64,000 nucleotides of DNA, taken from assembly GCF_000430645.1 (NCBI RefSeq), contig NZ_AUMK01000014.1, positions 62,001-126,000 on the forward strand, read 5' to 3'. A program made the position numbers and the translations under genes. The notes under the pieces were generated by a model. That model ran no database searches. It worked only from the letters and a program-made list of their open reading frames with translations, and was not told where the DNA came from. Below, piece by piece: positions 16,772 to 26,017 of the stretch. The first letter of the stretch is position 1, and the number at the start of each line of letters is the position of its first letter. The DNA comes from Aquimarina latercula DSM 2041. GTDB taxonomy: Bacteria; Bacteroidota; Bacteroidia; Flavobacteriales; Flavobacteriaceae.

Positions 16772-17600
16772 TGAATAAAGTATGTCCGCAGTTATGACAG
16801 AATTTAGCTCCATCTTGATGTTTGCTAGTGTTACAATTTGAACAAACTTGAGAGTTTATATTAACAATAGCTGCTTTTTGACTTGCAGAATATTCTGCAC
16901 TAACAATACCGGTAGGCACCGCAATAATTCCGTATCCCATAATCATAATAAGCGCAGCAAGAAGTTGACCAACGGGTGTAACAGGAGCTATATCTCCATA
17001 GCCAACCGTTGTTAGTGTTACAATACACCAGTAAACACTAATCGGTATGCTTTTAAAACCACTTTCTTCTCCTTCTATGATGTACATCAAAGTTCCTGTA
17101 ATGATACAGACAACAACAACAGCAAATAAAAACACCAATATTTTCGCTCTACTATCTTTAATGGCTTTAGCCAATTTATTTGATTCTCCGACATATCTAG
17201 AGACTTTGAGGATTCTAAATATACGAAGTAATCTTAATGCTCTTACGGTAAGTAAGGCACTCGATCCGACAATGAAAAAGGATAAATACAACGGTATAGT
17301 TGATAAAAAATCAATAATTCCATAAAAGCTAAATATATATTTGGAAGGTTTTTTTATAGAAATTATTCTCGCAATATATTCGAATGTAAAAAAAATCGTA
17401 ATGATCCATTCTGCATAATATAAGAATTCATAAGTTTTTTCGGATAACCCTTTAACACTTTCCATCATCACAAAAATAATGCTCAAAAGTATTAGGATTA
17501 ACAGCACTACATCAAATATTTTACCCAGTGGAGTATCAGCTTCATAGATGACTTCGTGTAACTTTTCTTTCCAATTTCTGGTGTGTGTTTTCTGATTCAA
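16764..17600 (-). CDS. Voltage-gated potassium channel with C-terminal zinc ribbon
   Basis: A 278-residue six-helix K+ channel. S1-S3 span about residues 28-110, S4 has the positive ladder VRALRLLRIFRILKVSRY (about 118-135), the pore has filter TVGYGD (about 199-204), and S6 follows to about 232. The last 25 residues carry a C-x2-C...C-x2-C zinc-ribbon pattern (CSNC...CHNC), an extra cytoplasmic module that plain Kv-like channels lack. It is first in a unit with miaA (8-bp overlap). Potassium conduction is well supported. The ligand or partner of the ribbon is not known. Confidence 0.9.
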   Translation of the reverse strand: MNQKTHTRNWKEKLHEVIYEADTPLGKIFDVVLLILILLSIIFVMMESVKGLSEKTYEFLYYAEWIITIFFTFEYIARIISIKKPSKYIFSFYGIIDFLSTIPLYLSFFIVGSSALLTVRALRLLRIFRILKVSRYVGESNKLAKAIKDSRAKILVFLFAVVVVCIITGTLMYIIEGEESGFKSIPISVYWCIVTLTTVGYGDIAPVTPVGQLLAALIMIMGYGIIAVPTGIVSAEYSASQKAAIVNINSQVCSNCNTSKHQDGAKFCHNCGHTLFND

Positions 17601-17697
17601 GATTGATAATTTTAACTAAAGTACTAAAAAAATAACTAGTTTTTTATTGTTGTTGTCGTGTGATTTTTGAATGTTATTAGGCTTTAGGAAAGAAATG

Positions 17698-19089
17698 TTA
17701 CTCCTCAGAATTTATTTTGTTTTTATTTAATAATACAACTTTTAATCTTTTGTGCTGTCTTACATAGCTCTGTATAATGTGTTGAGCATCTCGATTATGG
17801 TTCATAGGAGTGATTATAGATCTTAATATATCGATATTATTAATCTGATGGTTTAGATTAAAATACCCGATTCCTATAAATTTACCCTCTTCAATTAAAA
17901 TTACGCTTTGCTCATCAATCTCTCGACCACGATCAATAATCATCATGCTTTTCTCTTCAAAAGAATTGAGAGATATAAGTTCTTGAACCCTAATATTATA
18001 ATCATCAGCTGGTTCTTCTAATAAACAAGCACCATTACATTTCTCTATACTATAGTTAAAACAATTCCCTTTACTGCTGTCCAGATCCATTAATTTAAGA
18101 CACAACTTAAATTCTTCGGTCCAACGATGCATAAATGATTTGGCTTGTTGTCTGTTTGTAAAAGTGGTAATGCTTTTTTTATTCCGATCTACTTTTTTTA
18201 CCACGAGATTTTTATATCCTTTTTCATCTGTAAATTGATATAGTGCCTGATCAAATTTATTTCTTTTTAAAGCTCGATTGTATTTTGGGCGGTTAAGTTT
18301 TATTTCTTCATTTTCTTTTAAAAGAGCAAGTAATTCACTTCCTGTAATTTCATACGTTACATTACTTACTTCATCCTGAATGTTTTTGGATTTTCTGTTG
18401 TCGTTAGTAAAATGTTGTGTAACTCGTTTTTTGATATTTTTACTTTTTCCTATATAAATAATAGTACCATCCTCTCGATGCATGTAGTAAACTCCGGTTG
18501 AAGCTGGGACAATTTCTATAAGCTTAAGTAGTTTATCATCTACCTTTCTTTTGGTTTCTAACTTTACTGTTTCTTTAAGAATGTTTTTTTCTAGATCTTT
18601 TGATAATAGTAATTTAAAAAGCTTTACGGTAGCTTGTGCATCTCCAGTAGCTCTATGCCTATCAGAAATGGCAATACCCAAGCTACGAACTAGTTTACCT
18701 AGGCTATAAGATTTTTGATCCGGAATAAGTTTTTGGGATAATTCTACAGTACACAGGGATTGACGCTCAAAATCAAAACCAAGTCTGTTGAATTCTGTTT
18801 TTAGAATACGATAATCAAAAGATGCATTATGAGCTACGATAATACAGTCAGTTGTTATTTCTACTATTCGTTTAGCTACTTCATAAAATTTAGGAGCATT
18901 TCTAAGCATTTTGTTATTAATCCCTGTAAGATTTACAACAAATGGTTGAATAGGTCTTTCGGGATTGATTAGACTAATGAATTGATCAACAACTTTATGA
19001 CCATCAAATTTGTAGATTGCAATTTCCGTAATTCCTTCTTCATTATACTTTCCTCCGGTAGTTTCAATATCTAAAATCGCATACATCAT
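17698..19089 (-). CDS. DEDDh exonuclease fused to GIY-YIG nuclease domain
   Basis: A 463-residue fusion. The N-terminal domain (about 1-170) is a DnaQ-like 3'-5' exonuclease with ILDIETTGGKYNEEGITEIA (catalytic DxE), NASFDYRIL, and HRATGDAQ (His and last Asp). A GIY-YIG domain follows near residues 195-275 with TGVYYMHREDGTIIYIGKSKNIKKRV and a later Arg/Glu set. The remainder resembles the UvrC-like extension seen in Cho-type proteins. Such polymerase III epsilon-like/GIY-YIG fusions are known in Bacteroidota and Actinobacteria and are presumed DNA repair nucleases. All visible catalytic residues are intact. Confidence 0.88.
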   Translation of the reverse strand: MMYAILDIETTGGKYNEEGITEIAIYKFDGHKVVDQFISLINPERPIQPFVVNLTGINNKMLRNAPKFYEVAKRIVEITTDCIIVAHNASFDYRILKTEFNRLGFDFERQSLCTVELSQKLIPDQKSYSLGKLVRSLGIAISDRHRATGDAQATVKLFKLLLSKDLEKNILKETVKLETKRKVDDKLLKLIEIVPASTGVYYMHREDGTIIYIGKSKNIKKRVTQHFTNDNRKSKNIQDEVSNVTYEITGSELLALLKENEEIKLNRPKYNRALKRNKFDQALYQFTDEKGYKNLVVKKVDRNKKSITTFTNRQQAKSFMHRWTEEFKLCLKLMDLDSSKGNCFNYSIEKCNGACLLEEPADDYNIRVQELISLNSFEEKSMMIIDRGREIDEQSVILIEEGKFIGIGYFNLNHQINNIDILRSIITPMNHNRDAQHIIQSYVRQHKRLKVVLLNKNKINSEE

Positions 19090-19147
19090 AGGTTTCTGTG
19101 GGGTAGTCTTTATAAATTCATTTATTTTTGATCTAAAGTACTATTTT

Positions 19148-19813
19148 TTAATGACTATAATTTCTAGCTCCAAAAATAGAACTTCCGATGCGAACCATAG
19201 TACTACCGCAGTCGATGGCAAGTCTATAATCTCCGCTCATACCAATCGATAATGTTTTAAAAGTAGGATTGTCGGTCGTAAGGTCATTAAAGAGAGATTG
19301 AATTTTTTTGAATTCGTTTATGATTTGTTCTTTGTTATCGGTAAAAGTTGCCATTCCCATTAATCCTTTTATGTTAACATTGGTTAATGGTTTAATATCA
19401 TCTGATTTTAATAGTGCTATTACATCTGCTTCGCTAAGTCCAAATTTACTTTCTTCTTTCGCTATTTTGACCTGTAAAAAACAATTAATATTCCTATTGT
19501 TTTTAAGAGCTTGCTTATTAATTTCTTTTAGAAGTTTTAGGCTGTCTACAGCATGGATAGTATCAACATAAGGTGCCATGTATTTCACTTTGTTGGTTTG
19601 TACATGACCGATCATATGCCAAGAAATATCTTTTGGTAACTCTTCCCATTTCTGAGTCATTTCCTGGATCTTATTTTCTCCAAAAACTCTTTGGCCGGCT
19701 TCATAAGCCTCCATTAAGTCAGATATTGGTTTGGTTTTAGATACAGCAACAAGAGTAACTCCTTCTGGAAGTGTTTTTTGGATGTGTTTTAGGTTCTCCT
19801 CAATAGAATTCAT
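19148..19813 (-). CDS. YggS/PLPBP family pyridoxal-phosphate homeostasis protein
   Basis: A protein of about 221 residues with an alanine-racemase-like barrel that binds pyridoxal 5'-phosphate but has no known catalytic domain partner. The PLP lysine is in AVSKTKP near residue 27; other family marks are RVFGENKIQE, WHMIGHVQTNKVKYM, FLQVKIAKEESKFGL and LSIGMSGDYRLAI. I begin at ATG 19813; the longer frame starting at 19822 is less likely. The role is buffering of cellular PLP and amino-acid pools. Confidence 0.92.
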   Translation of the reverse strand: MNSIEENLKHIQKTLPEGVTLVAVSKTKPISDLMEAYEAGQRVFGENKIQEMTQKWEELPKDISWHMIGHVQTNKVKYMAPYVDTIHAVDSLKLLKEINKQALKNNRNINCFLQVKIAKEESKFGLSEADVIALLKSDDIKPLTNVNIKGLMGMATFTDNKEQIINEFKKIQSLFNDLTTDNPTFKTLSIGMSGDYRLAIDCGSTMVRIGSSIFGARNYSH

Positions 19814-19888
19814 AAGGTACAAAGATACCTAAAATTACAAAATTAAATAACGATTAGTTTCTATCTAGTTATAACTTTATACAGCAGG

Positions 19889-21127
19889 TTAGAATTCATA
19901 AATAGTAATACCACTCCTTAGCTTTGGCTCAATATATGTACTTTTTGGAGGCATCTTTAAACCTTGATCTGCTATTTTCTTCATTTGATTTACAGTGGCT
20001 GGAAATAACCCAAAACCTACCTTGAATTCTCCTTGATCTATTTTACTTTTTACATATACAATATCATTTTTTCCGTGAGAGTATTCTATTCTGGTGTCTG
20101 TTCTAAGATCATGAATACCAAGTATAGGAGCTAATACTGTTTTAAACAAAATCTGCGCATCTAGTTCCTCTAGTGCATTTGTGAATTCATAGATAGTTTT
20201 TCTAAGGTATAATGAATAGAATTCGCCATCTAAATACATACTAAAATGATTTGGTTTCGATGGTTTATATACTTCAATACCACGATTTTCTATCCTAAAC
20301 CATTCGTCTAAACGAATTAAAAACTCTTCTTTGGATAATCCATTAAGATCTTTAATTAATCTATTGAACTCATAAATTCTTAGATCTGATTCAGGGATTA
20401 AATAACTCATAAAGAAGTTATAAGGCTCAGCACCATTATGTTTATCGTTAGTTGATGCTAAATCTTTTGAAAGTAAATATGAAGAAGCAGACCTATGATG
20501 TCCATCAGCAATATATATGGTTTCCATTGTGTCAAAAGTCGACTGAATTTGCTCAATACTTTTTTTATCTTCTACTTTCCATAAATAATGTGTGTCACGA
20601 TAGGTGGTTGTAAATTCGTATTCTGCTCTTTCTAGAATTACTTTTTCGATTATTTCTGTAATGGTATCGTTGTCTGGATAGGTTAGGAGTACTGGCTCGG
20701 CATTAAATCCTACGGTTTTTAGATATTGCTTAAACGTAGTTTCTCTTTCTGTTAATGTATCTTCATGCTTTTTGATGATGTCATTTTCATAATCCTCGGT
20801 ACCAGCAGCGGCTATAATCCCGCAAAAGGATTCTTGCTCGCGATTCACAATTTTATATACATAGAAACATGGAGTTTCATCTTGCATAAAGATCTCATCT
20901 TCTTTAAATTCTAAATACCTGTTACGAACAAGCTTATATCGTTCTTCTCCTGAGATTTCTTTATGATATTTATATCCGGGATTAACAATGTGTAAAAAAG
21001 AGTAAGGGTTATAATCCATTCTAGAATCCCTTTCCTCTGGAGTATAGCTTTGGTAAGATCGCGATGCAATCAAACTTACCTTATCTCTTGTAGGACGAAC
21101 TGCCTTGAACGGGTTTATTTTTGCCAT
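19889..21127 (-). CDS. DUF1015 family protein
   Basis: A 412-residue cytosolic protein with the DUF1015 hallmarks: N-terminal ending in FKAVRPTRDKVSLIASRSYQSY, the central IYIADGHHRSASSYLLS (about residues 203-219), and C-terminal FPATVNQMKKIADQGLKMPPKSTYIEPKL. Members are widespread and sometimes grouped near serine metabolism genes, but biochemical function is unsettled. Its ATG overlaps the stop of the M23 lipoprotein gene by 1 bp (TAATG type), so translation is coupled. Confidence 0.85.
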   Translation of the reverse strand: MAKINPFKAVRPTRDKVSLIASRSYQSYTPEERDSRMDYNPYSFLHIVNPGYKYHKEISGEERYKLVRNRYLEFKEDEIFMQDETPCFYVYKIVNREQESFCGIIAAAGTEDYENDIIKKHEDTLTERETTFKQYLKTVGFNAEPVLLTYPDNDTITEIIEKVILERAEYEFTTTYRDTHYLWKVEDKKSIEQIQSTFDTMETIYIADGHHRSASSYLLSKDLASTNDKHNGAEPYNFFMSYLIPESDLRIYEFNRLIKDLNGLSKEEFLIRLDEWFRIENRGIEVYKPSKPNHFSMYLDGEFYSLYLRKTIYEFTNALEELDAQILFKTVLAPILGIHDLRTDTRIEYSHGKNDIVYVKSKIDQGEFKVGFGLFPATVNQMKKIADQGLKMPPKSTYIEPKLRSGITIYEF

Positions 21128-21753
21128 TAATTATTGTTTATAAATTTAGTAGGGTCCAAATATCCTTTCGTATCTTCAGAATATCCACCACCAATGTCCA
21201 TAAAGATATCATCTCTTATCTCCAGATGCAAATGCGCGTAATACATACCATCAGCATTTCCAATAGTTGCAATTAATCCTCCTTTTTTAACAAGGTCTCC
21301 TTTTTTTACTTTGAGGGTTTGACAATGGGCATATACAGATTCGTAATAGTTGCCTTTGTACTGATGAATAATACGTATTACATTTCCCCAGCCTCCACCA
21401 ATATTATCAGCAAAAGAGATATATCCATTTCCTATAGAAAAGATGGCATCTCCAAGATCAGAATTACCACCCCCAACACCATTCCAATCGTCACCTAAAT
21501 GATTATTTTCTGTGAACTTCTGAGCGTTGTAATATCCTCTAGCATTCGGTTTACCTACAGGAAAATCAAAGTCTTTGGAAATAAATTCTTCTTGTTGTTT
21601 GAATAATGAATCGTATACTACATATTTATTTTGAACCTGAATCTTAGTTTTTAGATTATTTACAGATGAAGTATCTTTAGAAACTACTATATGTTTTTTT
21701 TTACACGATAGTGATAGCAATACGATTAAAGTAATTGAAAGATATTTTTTCAT
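21127..21753 (-). CDS. M23 (LytM-type) peptidase lipoprotein
   Basis: A 208-residue envelope peptidase. The signal peptide ends at a lipobox (LSLSC, Cys17). The zinc-binding residues of family M23 are present: HxGxD in NHLGDDWNG, and HxH in AHLHLEIRDD, with the family sequence KKGGLIATIGNADG between. It probably cuts or regulates cuts in peptidoglycan at the outer membrane inner leaflet. It precedes the DUF1015 gene with a 1-bp overlap. Confidence 0.88.
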   Translation of the reverse strand: MKKYLSITLIVLLSLSCKKKHIVVSKDTSSVNNLKTKIQVQNKYVVYDSLFKQQEEFISKDFDFPVGKPNARGYYNAQKFTENNHLGDDWNGVGGGNSDLGDAIFSIGNGYISFADNIGGGWGNVIRIIHQYKGNYYESVYAHCQTLKVKKGDLVKKGGLIATIGNADGMYYAHLHLEIRDDIFMDIGGGYSEDTKGYLDPTKFINNN

Positions 21754-21780
21754 AAAATAATCATATCTTTTACTTCCAAT

Positions 21781-22668
21781 TTATACAAACTGCTTTGCTA
21801 CATTTTCTGCTTTTCTGCTTTCTGAGTAATCATAGAAACCTTCACCACTTTTTACTCCAAGTTTTCCTGCCATTACCATATTAACTAACAATGGACAAGG
21901 AGCATATTTTGGGTTTTTAAAACCATCATACATTACATTAAGGATAGAAAGGCAGACGTCTAATCCTATAAAATCAGCTAATTGTAAAGGCCCCATTGGG
22001 TGAGCCATTCCTAGTTTCATAACTGTATCGATCTCAGATACTCCAGCAACGCCATTATATAAAGTCTCAATAGATTCATTGATCATAGGCATCAAAATTC
22101 TATTCGCAACAAAACCAGGATAATCATTAACCTCTACAGGAACTTTGCCCAACGTTTTAGACATTTCCATAATCGTACTAGTTACTTCATCTGATGTGTT
22201 GTAACCTCTTATAATCTCTACCAATTTCATGATTGGCACAGGATTCATAAAATGCATTCCAATGACCATATCAGGTCTTTTTGTAACTGCTGCGATCTGA
22301 GTAATAGAAATAGAAGAAGTATTCGTAGCTAAGATTGTGTCTTCTGGACACGCTTCACTTAGATCCTTAAAAATTTTTAGTTTTAAATCAACATTTTCTG
22401 TAGCTGCTTCTACCACAAGACCAGCATATTCTACACCTTCTTTGATACTAGTATATGTCGAAATATTACCAAGAGTAGCTTCTTTATCAGCTTCAGAAAT
22501 TTTTTCTTTAGCAATCATTCTATCGAGATTTTTCGTAATTGTTGCCAATCCTTTATCTAATGACTGCTGAGAAATATCAATTAATTGAACTTTAAAACCT
22601 TTTTGTGCAAAAGTATGGGCAATTCCATTACCCATCGTTCCAGCACCAATTACTGCTACGTTTTTCAT
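21781..22668 (-). CDS. 3-hydroxybutyryl-CoA (3-hydroxyacyl-CoA) dehydrogenase
   Basis: A 295-residue NAD-dependent dehydrogenase that oxidises 3-hydroxyacyl-CoA or runs the reverse reduction. The Rossmann motif is VIGAGTMGNGIAHTFAQKG at the N-terminus; the catalytic His-Glu pair is in GMHFMNPVPIMKLVEII (about residues 140-155); NDYPGFVANRILMPMINE and MGPLQLADFIGLD are C-terminal-domain marks. Length matches the single-domain family (PaaH/Hbd) rather than the multifunctional FadB. Chain-length preference cannot be told from sequence alone. Confidence 0.9.
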   Translation of the reverse strand: MKNVAVIGAGTMGNGIAHTFAQKGFKVQLIDISQQSLDKGLATITKNLDRMIAKEKISEADKEATLGNISTYTSIKEGVEYAGLVVEAATENVDLKLKIFKDLSEACPEDTILATNTSSISITQIAAVTKRPDMVIGMHFMNPVPIMKLVEIIRGYNTSDEVTSTIMEMSKTLGKVPVEVNDYPGFVANRILMPMINESIETLYNGVAGVSEIDTVMKLGMAHPMGPLQLADFIGLDVCLSILNVMYDGFKNPKYAPCPLLVNMVMAGKLGVKSGEGFYDYSESRKAENVAKQFV

Positions 22669-22723
22669 GAATTATAGTTGTTGTGATTCACCTTTATGGT
22701 GTATTTTTGTTTGTTTATGCTTT

Positions 22724-23698
22724 TTATTGTTGGTCGTCTTTAAAACATCCAATAATCTGTAATGCTACTTCTAGTGCTTTTTTACCTTGAGTCAAGGATA
22801 CAATAGGAGTCGTATCGTTATTAATAGCTTCGGCAAAAGTATCTAGTTCATCTAATATTGCATTATTCGAAGGAACTTCTGGATTATCAAAATAGATTTG
22901 TTTTTTTATCCCTTCTGCATTTTGCAAGATCATATCAAAATCACCAGGTTTTTCTGGCGCATCTTTCATTTTTACTACTTCACATTTTTTCTCGAAGAAA
23001 TCAACAGAGATGTAGGCATCTTTCTGAAAAAATCTTGCTTTTCGCATGTTTTTTAAAGATATGCGACTTGCAGTAAGGTTAGCGACACAGCCATTTTCGA
23101 ATTCGATACGAGCATTTGCGATATCAGGAGTTTCGCTTATTACAGATACTCCACTGGCACTGATATGTTTTACATCAGAATGCACAACACTTAGTATTGC
23201 ATCGATATCATGAATCATTAAGTCCAAAACAACCGGAACATCAGTTCCTCTTGGATTAAACTCAGCCAATCTGTGTGCTTCGATAAACATTGGATTATCA
23301 ATCTTTTTAGAAACGGAAGTGTATGCTGGGTTAAAACGTTCTACGTGGCCAACCTGACCTTTTACATTATGAATATTAGCAAGCTCAATTAGTCTTTCAG
23401 CTTCTTCAACCGTATTGGTAATTGGTTTTTCTATAAAAACATGTTTTCCAGCTTGTATGGCTTGTTTGGCTACTTCAAAATGAGCAAAAGTTGGTGTTAC
23501 AATATCTACAACATCCACAGCTGCTATCAACTCTTCTACAGAATTGAATAATTGATAACCAAATTCTTCTGCAATAGCTTTTGCTTGTTTTTCACTGGCG
23601 TCATAAAAACCAACCAGTTCATAATTTTTAGATTGTTTCAGGAGACGTAGATGAATTTTTCCAAGATGTCCTGCGCCAAGTACTCCGGCTTTGAGCAT
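22724..23698 (-). CDS. Gfo/Idh/MocA family oxidoreductase
   Basis: A 324-residue NAD(P)-dependent oxidoreductase. The N-terminal Rossmann part starts GVLGAGHLGKIHLRLLKQS; the family lysine is in FIEKPITNTVEEAERLI (about residues 90-106). The middle contains GHVERFNPAY, and HDIDAILS carries the conserved His-Asp. It lies directly upstream of the hydroxyacyl-CoA dehydrogenase on the same strand with a 55-bp gap. The substrate, probably a sugar or cyclitol derivative, cannot be named. Confidence 0.87.
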   Translation of the reverse strand: MLKAGVLGAGHLGKIHLRLLKQSKNYELVGFYDASEKQAKAIAEEFGYQLFNSVEELIAAVDVVDIVTPTFAHFEVAKQAIQAGKHVFIEKPITNTVEEAERLIELANIHNVKGQVGHVERFNPAYTSVSKKIDNPMFIEAHRLAEFNPRGTDVPVVLDLMIHDIDAILSVVHSDVKHISASGVSVISETPDIANARIEFENGCVANLTASRISLKNMRKARFFQKDAYISVDFFEKKCEVVKMKDAPEKPGDFDMILQNAEGIKKQIYFDNPEVPSNNAILDELDTFAEAINNDTTPIVSLTQGKKALEVALQIIGCFKDDQQ

Positions 23699-23895
23699 AA
23701 TTCAAGATTTTACACAAAAATAGTATTATTTATAAATTAAGCGATGATCCATTTTGAAAATCGCAATTTTAAATTGTTAAGATTTTGATAATGAATTTAG
23801 AGTATTCTTTTTTTGAAATATCGTAAACTATAAAAGGATCAATGAATTTAAATTTTGAAAAGATTAAAAATTATGTTATTATTTAAAAAAAAGAG

Positions 23896-24666
23896 ATGAA
23901 AAATAGAAATGTATTATGCTTCTTTTTATTCTCAATGATTTTTTGCTTACATGTAATAGGTCAGGATGCATTGAGTAATTTAATAGAGGTAGGGGAAAAA
24001 GATCTTCAAAATGGAATTGATTTTAAGAAAGATATAGAAGATGTATCTTTTTATGATTTGCAGGGAAATCTCATAAATATGAAGCAAGCCAATTCATTTT
24101 TAGCATCTAATAATTATTTTCCACAGTTTTATACAGATAAAAATAATGAGGTTGTTGCGATCATGATTAAAAAAATGTCAGACAAAACTCCTTCAGCTGG
24201 CGCTAAGTTTAAGAGTCTTAGGATTCTAAAAGCTAAGAAAAAGAAGAATCTGAGTAAAAAGTTTATTGATTTTTCTGCAGTAGATATGGATAATGAATCA
24301 TATGTTTTATCCGATCTTAAAGGTAAAGTGGTAGTTATGAATTTTTGGTTTATACGATGTAAACCCTGTGTCTACGAAATGCCAGGTTTGAATAAAATCG
24401 TCGAAAAGTATAAAAATAATCAAGATGTAGTTTTCTTAGCTTTTTCATTTGATCGAAAATCTGATATTGAATCTTTCTTAGAAAAACACAGTTTCTTGTA
24501 TCAGATTATTCCACAGAGTAAGAAAATTATTTCCAGTTATGATGTAAGTTCGTTTCCTACGAATATGGTCATTGACAAAAATGGAAAAACTGTTTTAAGG
24601 AAATCAGGTTTCGGACCAAATACAGTTCCTGAGTTAGAAAATAAAATTGCTTCTTTGGTAAAATAA
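23896..24666 (+). CDS. Secreted thioredoxin-like protein (TlpA/ResA type)
   Basis: A 256-residue exported protein. A signal peptide (MKNRNVLCFFLFSMIFCLHVIGQ) is followed by about 110 residues of no recognised fold and then a thioredoxin domain from about residue 125 with KGKVVVMNFWF, the redox motif CKPC (in IRCKPCVYEMPG, about residues 155-163), and cis-proline region SSFPTNMVIDKNGK. It should act on disulfides in the periplasm or outer surface. The region before the gene is AT-rich and carries no clear -7 box. Confidence 0.88.
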   Translation: MKNRNVLCFFLFSMIFCLHVIGQDALSNLIEVGEKDLQNGIDFKKDIEDVSFYDLQGNLINMKQANSFLASNNYFPQFYTDKNNEVVAIMIKKMSDKTPSAGAKFKSLRILKAKKKKNLSKKFIDFSAVDMDNESYVLSDLKGKVVVMNFWFIRCKPCVYEMPGLNKIVEKYKNNQDVVFLAFSFDRKSDIESFLEKHSFLYQIIPQSKKIISSYDVSSFPTNMVIDKNGKTVLRKSGFGPNTVPELENKIASLVK

Positions 24667-24707
24667 TAAGAAACATTATATACGTAAATAATCAAAGAAT
24701 TTATCTA

Positions 24708-24736
24708 TTGTGATACCATTTGTTTATGTAACTTTG
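24708..24736 (+). promoter_or_regulatory. Promoter of pcm
   Basis: TTG (24708-24710), an 18-nt spacer, and TAACTTTG (24729-24736) match the Bacteroidota -33/-7 consensus. The predicted start of transcription is near 24741, 14 nt before the ATG. Confidence 0.65.
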
Positions 24737-24754
24737 AGGAGTTAATCTACCCTA

Positions 24755-25402
24755 ATGAAATCTAAAGATACATTAAAACACGCTGGAAAAAGAAAACAGC
24801 TAGTCGATGTGTTAATCGACAAAGGAATTAAAGATGAATCTGTTCTTACTGCTATACGTAAGATACCTAGGCATTTATTTATGGATTCAGGTTTTGGTGA
24901 TCACGCTTATCAGGATAAAGCATTTCCTATTGGGGCTGACCAAACTATTTCTCAACCATATACTGTTGCTTTTCAGTCAGAATTGTTGGAAGTCGAGCGA
25001 GGTGATAAAGTATTGGAAATAGGTACAGGGTCTGGTTATCAGACTGCTGTTTTGTGTGAATTGGGCTGTAAAGTTTATAGTATAGAAAGACAACAAGAGC
25101 TTTTTAAAAAAACGAAACTGTTTTTACCAAAACTAGGATATCGCCCTAAACATTTATCTTTTGGAGATGGATATAAAGGTTTGGAACAGTTTGCTCCTTA
25201 TAAAGGTATTATAGTAACAGCTGGTGCTCCTTATGTCCCTAAACCATTATTGGCTCAATTAGAAATAGGAGGTAGGTTAGTAATTCCTGTTGGTAACGAT
25301 CCACAGGTAATGACTTTATTTATACGTAAAAGTGAAACCAAGTTTGAAAAACATGAATTTGGAGAGTTTCGCTTTGTACCTTTGTTAGAGGATAAGAATT
25401 AG
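24755..25402 (+). CDS. pcm: Protein-L-isoaspartate O-methyltransferase
   Basis: Pcm methylates isoaspartyl residues so that damaged proteins can be repaired, using S-adenosylmethionine. The 215-residue protein has IGADQTISQPYTVAFQSELL, the SAM-binding LEIGTGSGYQTAVLCELG (about residues 89-106), and the C-terminal GGRLVIPVG. Length is normal and it lies under a consensus promoter. The membrane-protein gene 9 bp downstream is probably in the same transcript. Confidence 0.94.
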   Translation: MKSKDTLKHAGKRKQLVDVLIDKGIKDESVLTAIRKIPRHLFMDSGFGDHAYQDKAFPIGADQTISQPYTVAFQSELLEVERGDKVLEIGTGSGYQTAVLCELGCKVYSIERQQELFKKTKLFLPKLGYRPKHLSFGDGYKGLEQFAPYKGIIVTAGAPYVPKPLLAQLEIGGRLVIPVGNDPQVMTLFIRKSETKFEKHEFGEFRFVPLLEDKN

Positions 25403-25411
25403 TACAGGATA

Positions 25412-25999
25412 ATGAGAAAATTAGAACTCTATATTTTACCTATTACTATTAGTATTGGTTTTTTAATTTATTTGCTTGATTATCCTTTTGGGAGTACCAT
25501 CACAATTATTTCTTTATTAGGATTTTCTTGTCTATATTTTTATTTCGGTTTTGCTATTTTTAATGAAGTACCTTTTCGAAAAGTTTTTAAAAAGGAATCT
25601 TACCAAGGTATTTCGATCTGGAGGATAATTGGAGCGATATTAACTGGAGTTTCAATTTCTATTTTATTAATAGGATTGTTATTTAAAATGTTTCGTTGGC
25701 CATTTGGTAAAGAAATGCTGATTATTGGAGTTAACTTACTGAACGTTATTTTTATAATAGGGTTTATTAAAATTATAAAGGAAAAAAGACCTTTTTATCA
25801 AAGGTTATTACCTAGAGTTATCGTTTTTCTTCTTCTAGGGTATTTGTTTTTATCGTTACCTTCTTATGCTCTCTTAAGTTTAAAGTATAGCGATCATCCA
25901 GGTTATATTGAAGCAGTAAAACGTTTAGATCAAGATCCTGAAAACCTTAAATTGCAGTTAGAGGAACAGAGAGCATATGGTGATATGATGAGTGAATAA
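25412..25999 (+). CDS. Membrane protein of unknown function (GldL-like helix motif)
   Basis: A 195-residue integral membrane protein with about five helices and a soluble C-terminal tail (VKRLDQDPENLKLQLEEQRAYGDM). The segment LLFKMFRWPFGKEMLIIGVNLLNVIFI resembles a motif common in flavobacterial membrane proteins, including some called GldL-like, but this is no gliding protein in overall length. It is tail to tail with smpB, with 18 bp between them, and is likely transcribed with pcm. Function unknown. Confidence 0.7.
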   Translation: MRKLELYILPITISIGFLIYLLDYPFGSTITIISLLGFSCLYFYFGFAIFNEVPFRKVFKKESYQGISIWRIIGAILTGVSISILLIGLLFKMFRWPFGKEMLIIGVNLLNVIFIIGFIKIIKEKRPFYQRLLPRVIVFLLLGYLFLSLPSYALLSLKYSDHPGYIEAVKRLDQDPENLKLQLEEQRAYGDMMSE

Positions 26000-26017
26000 G
26001 GTTGTTACCTAAAAAGA

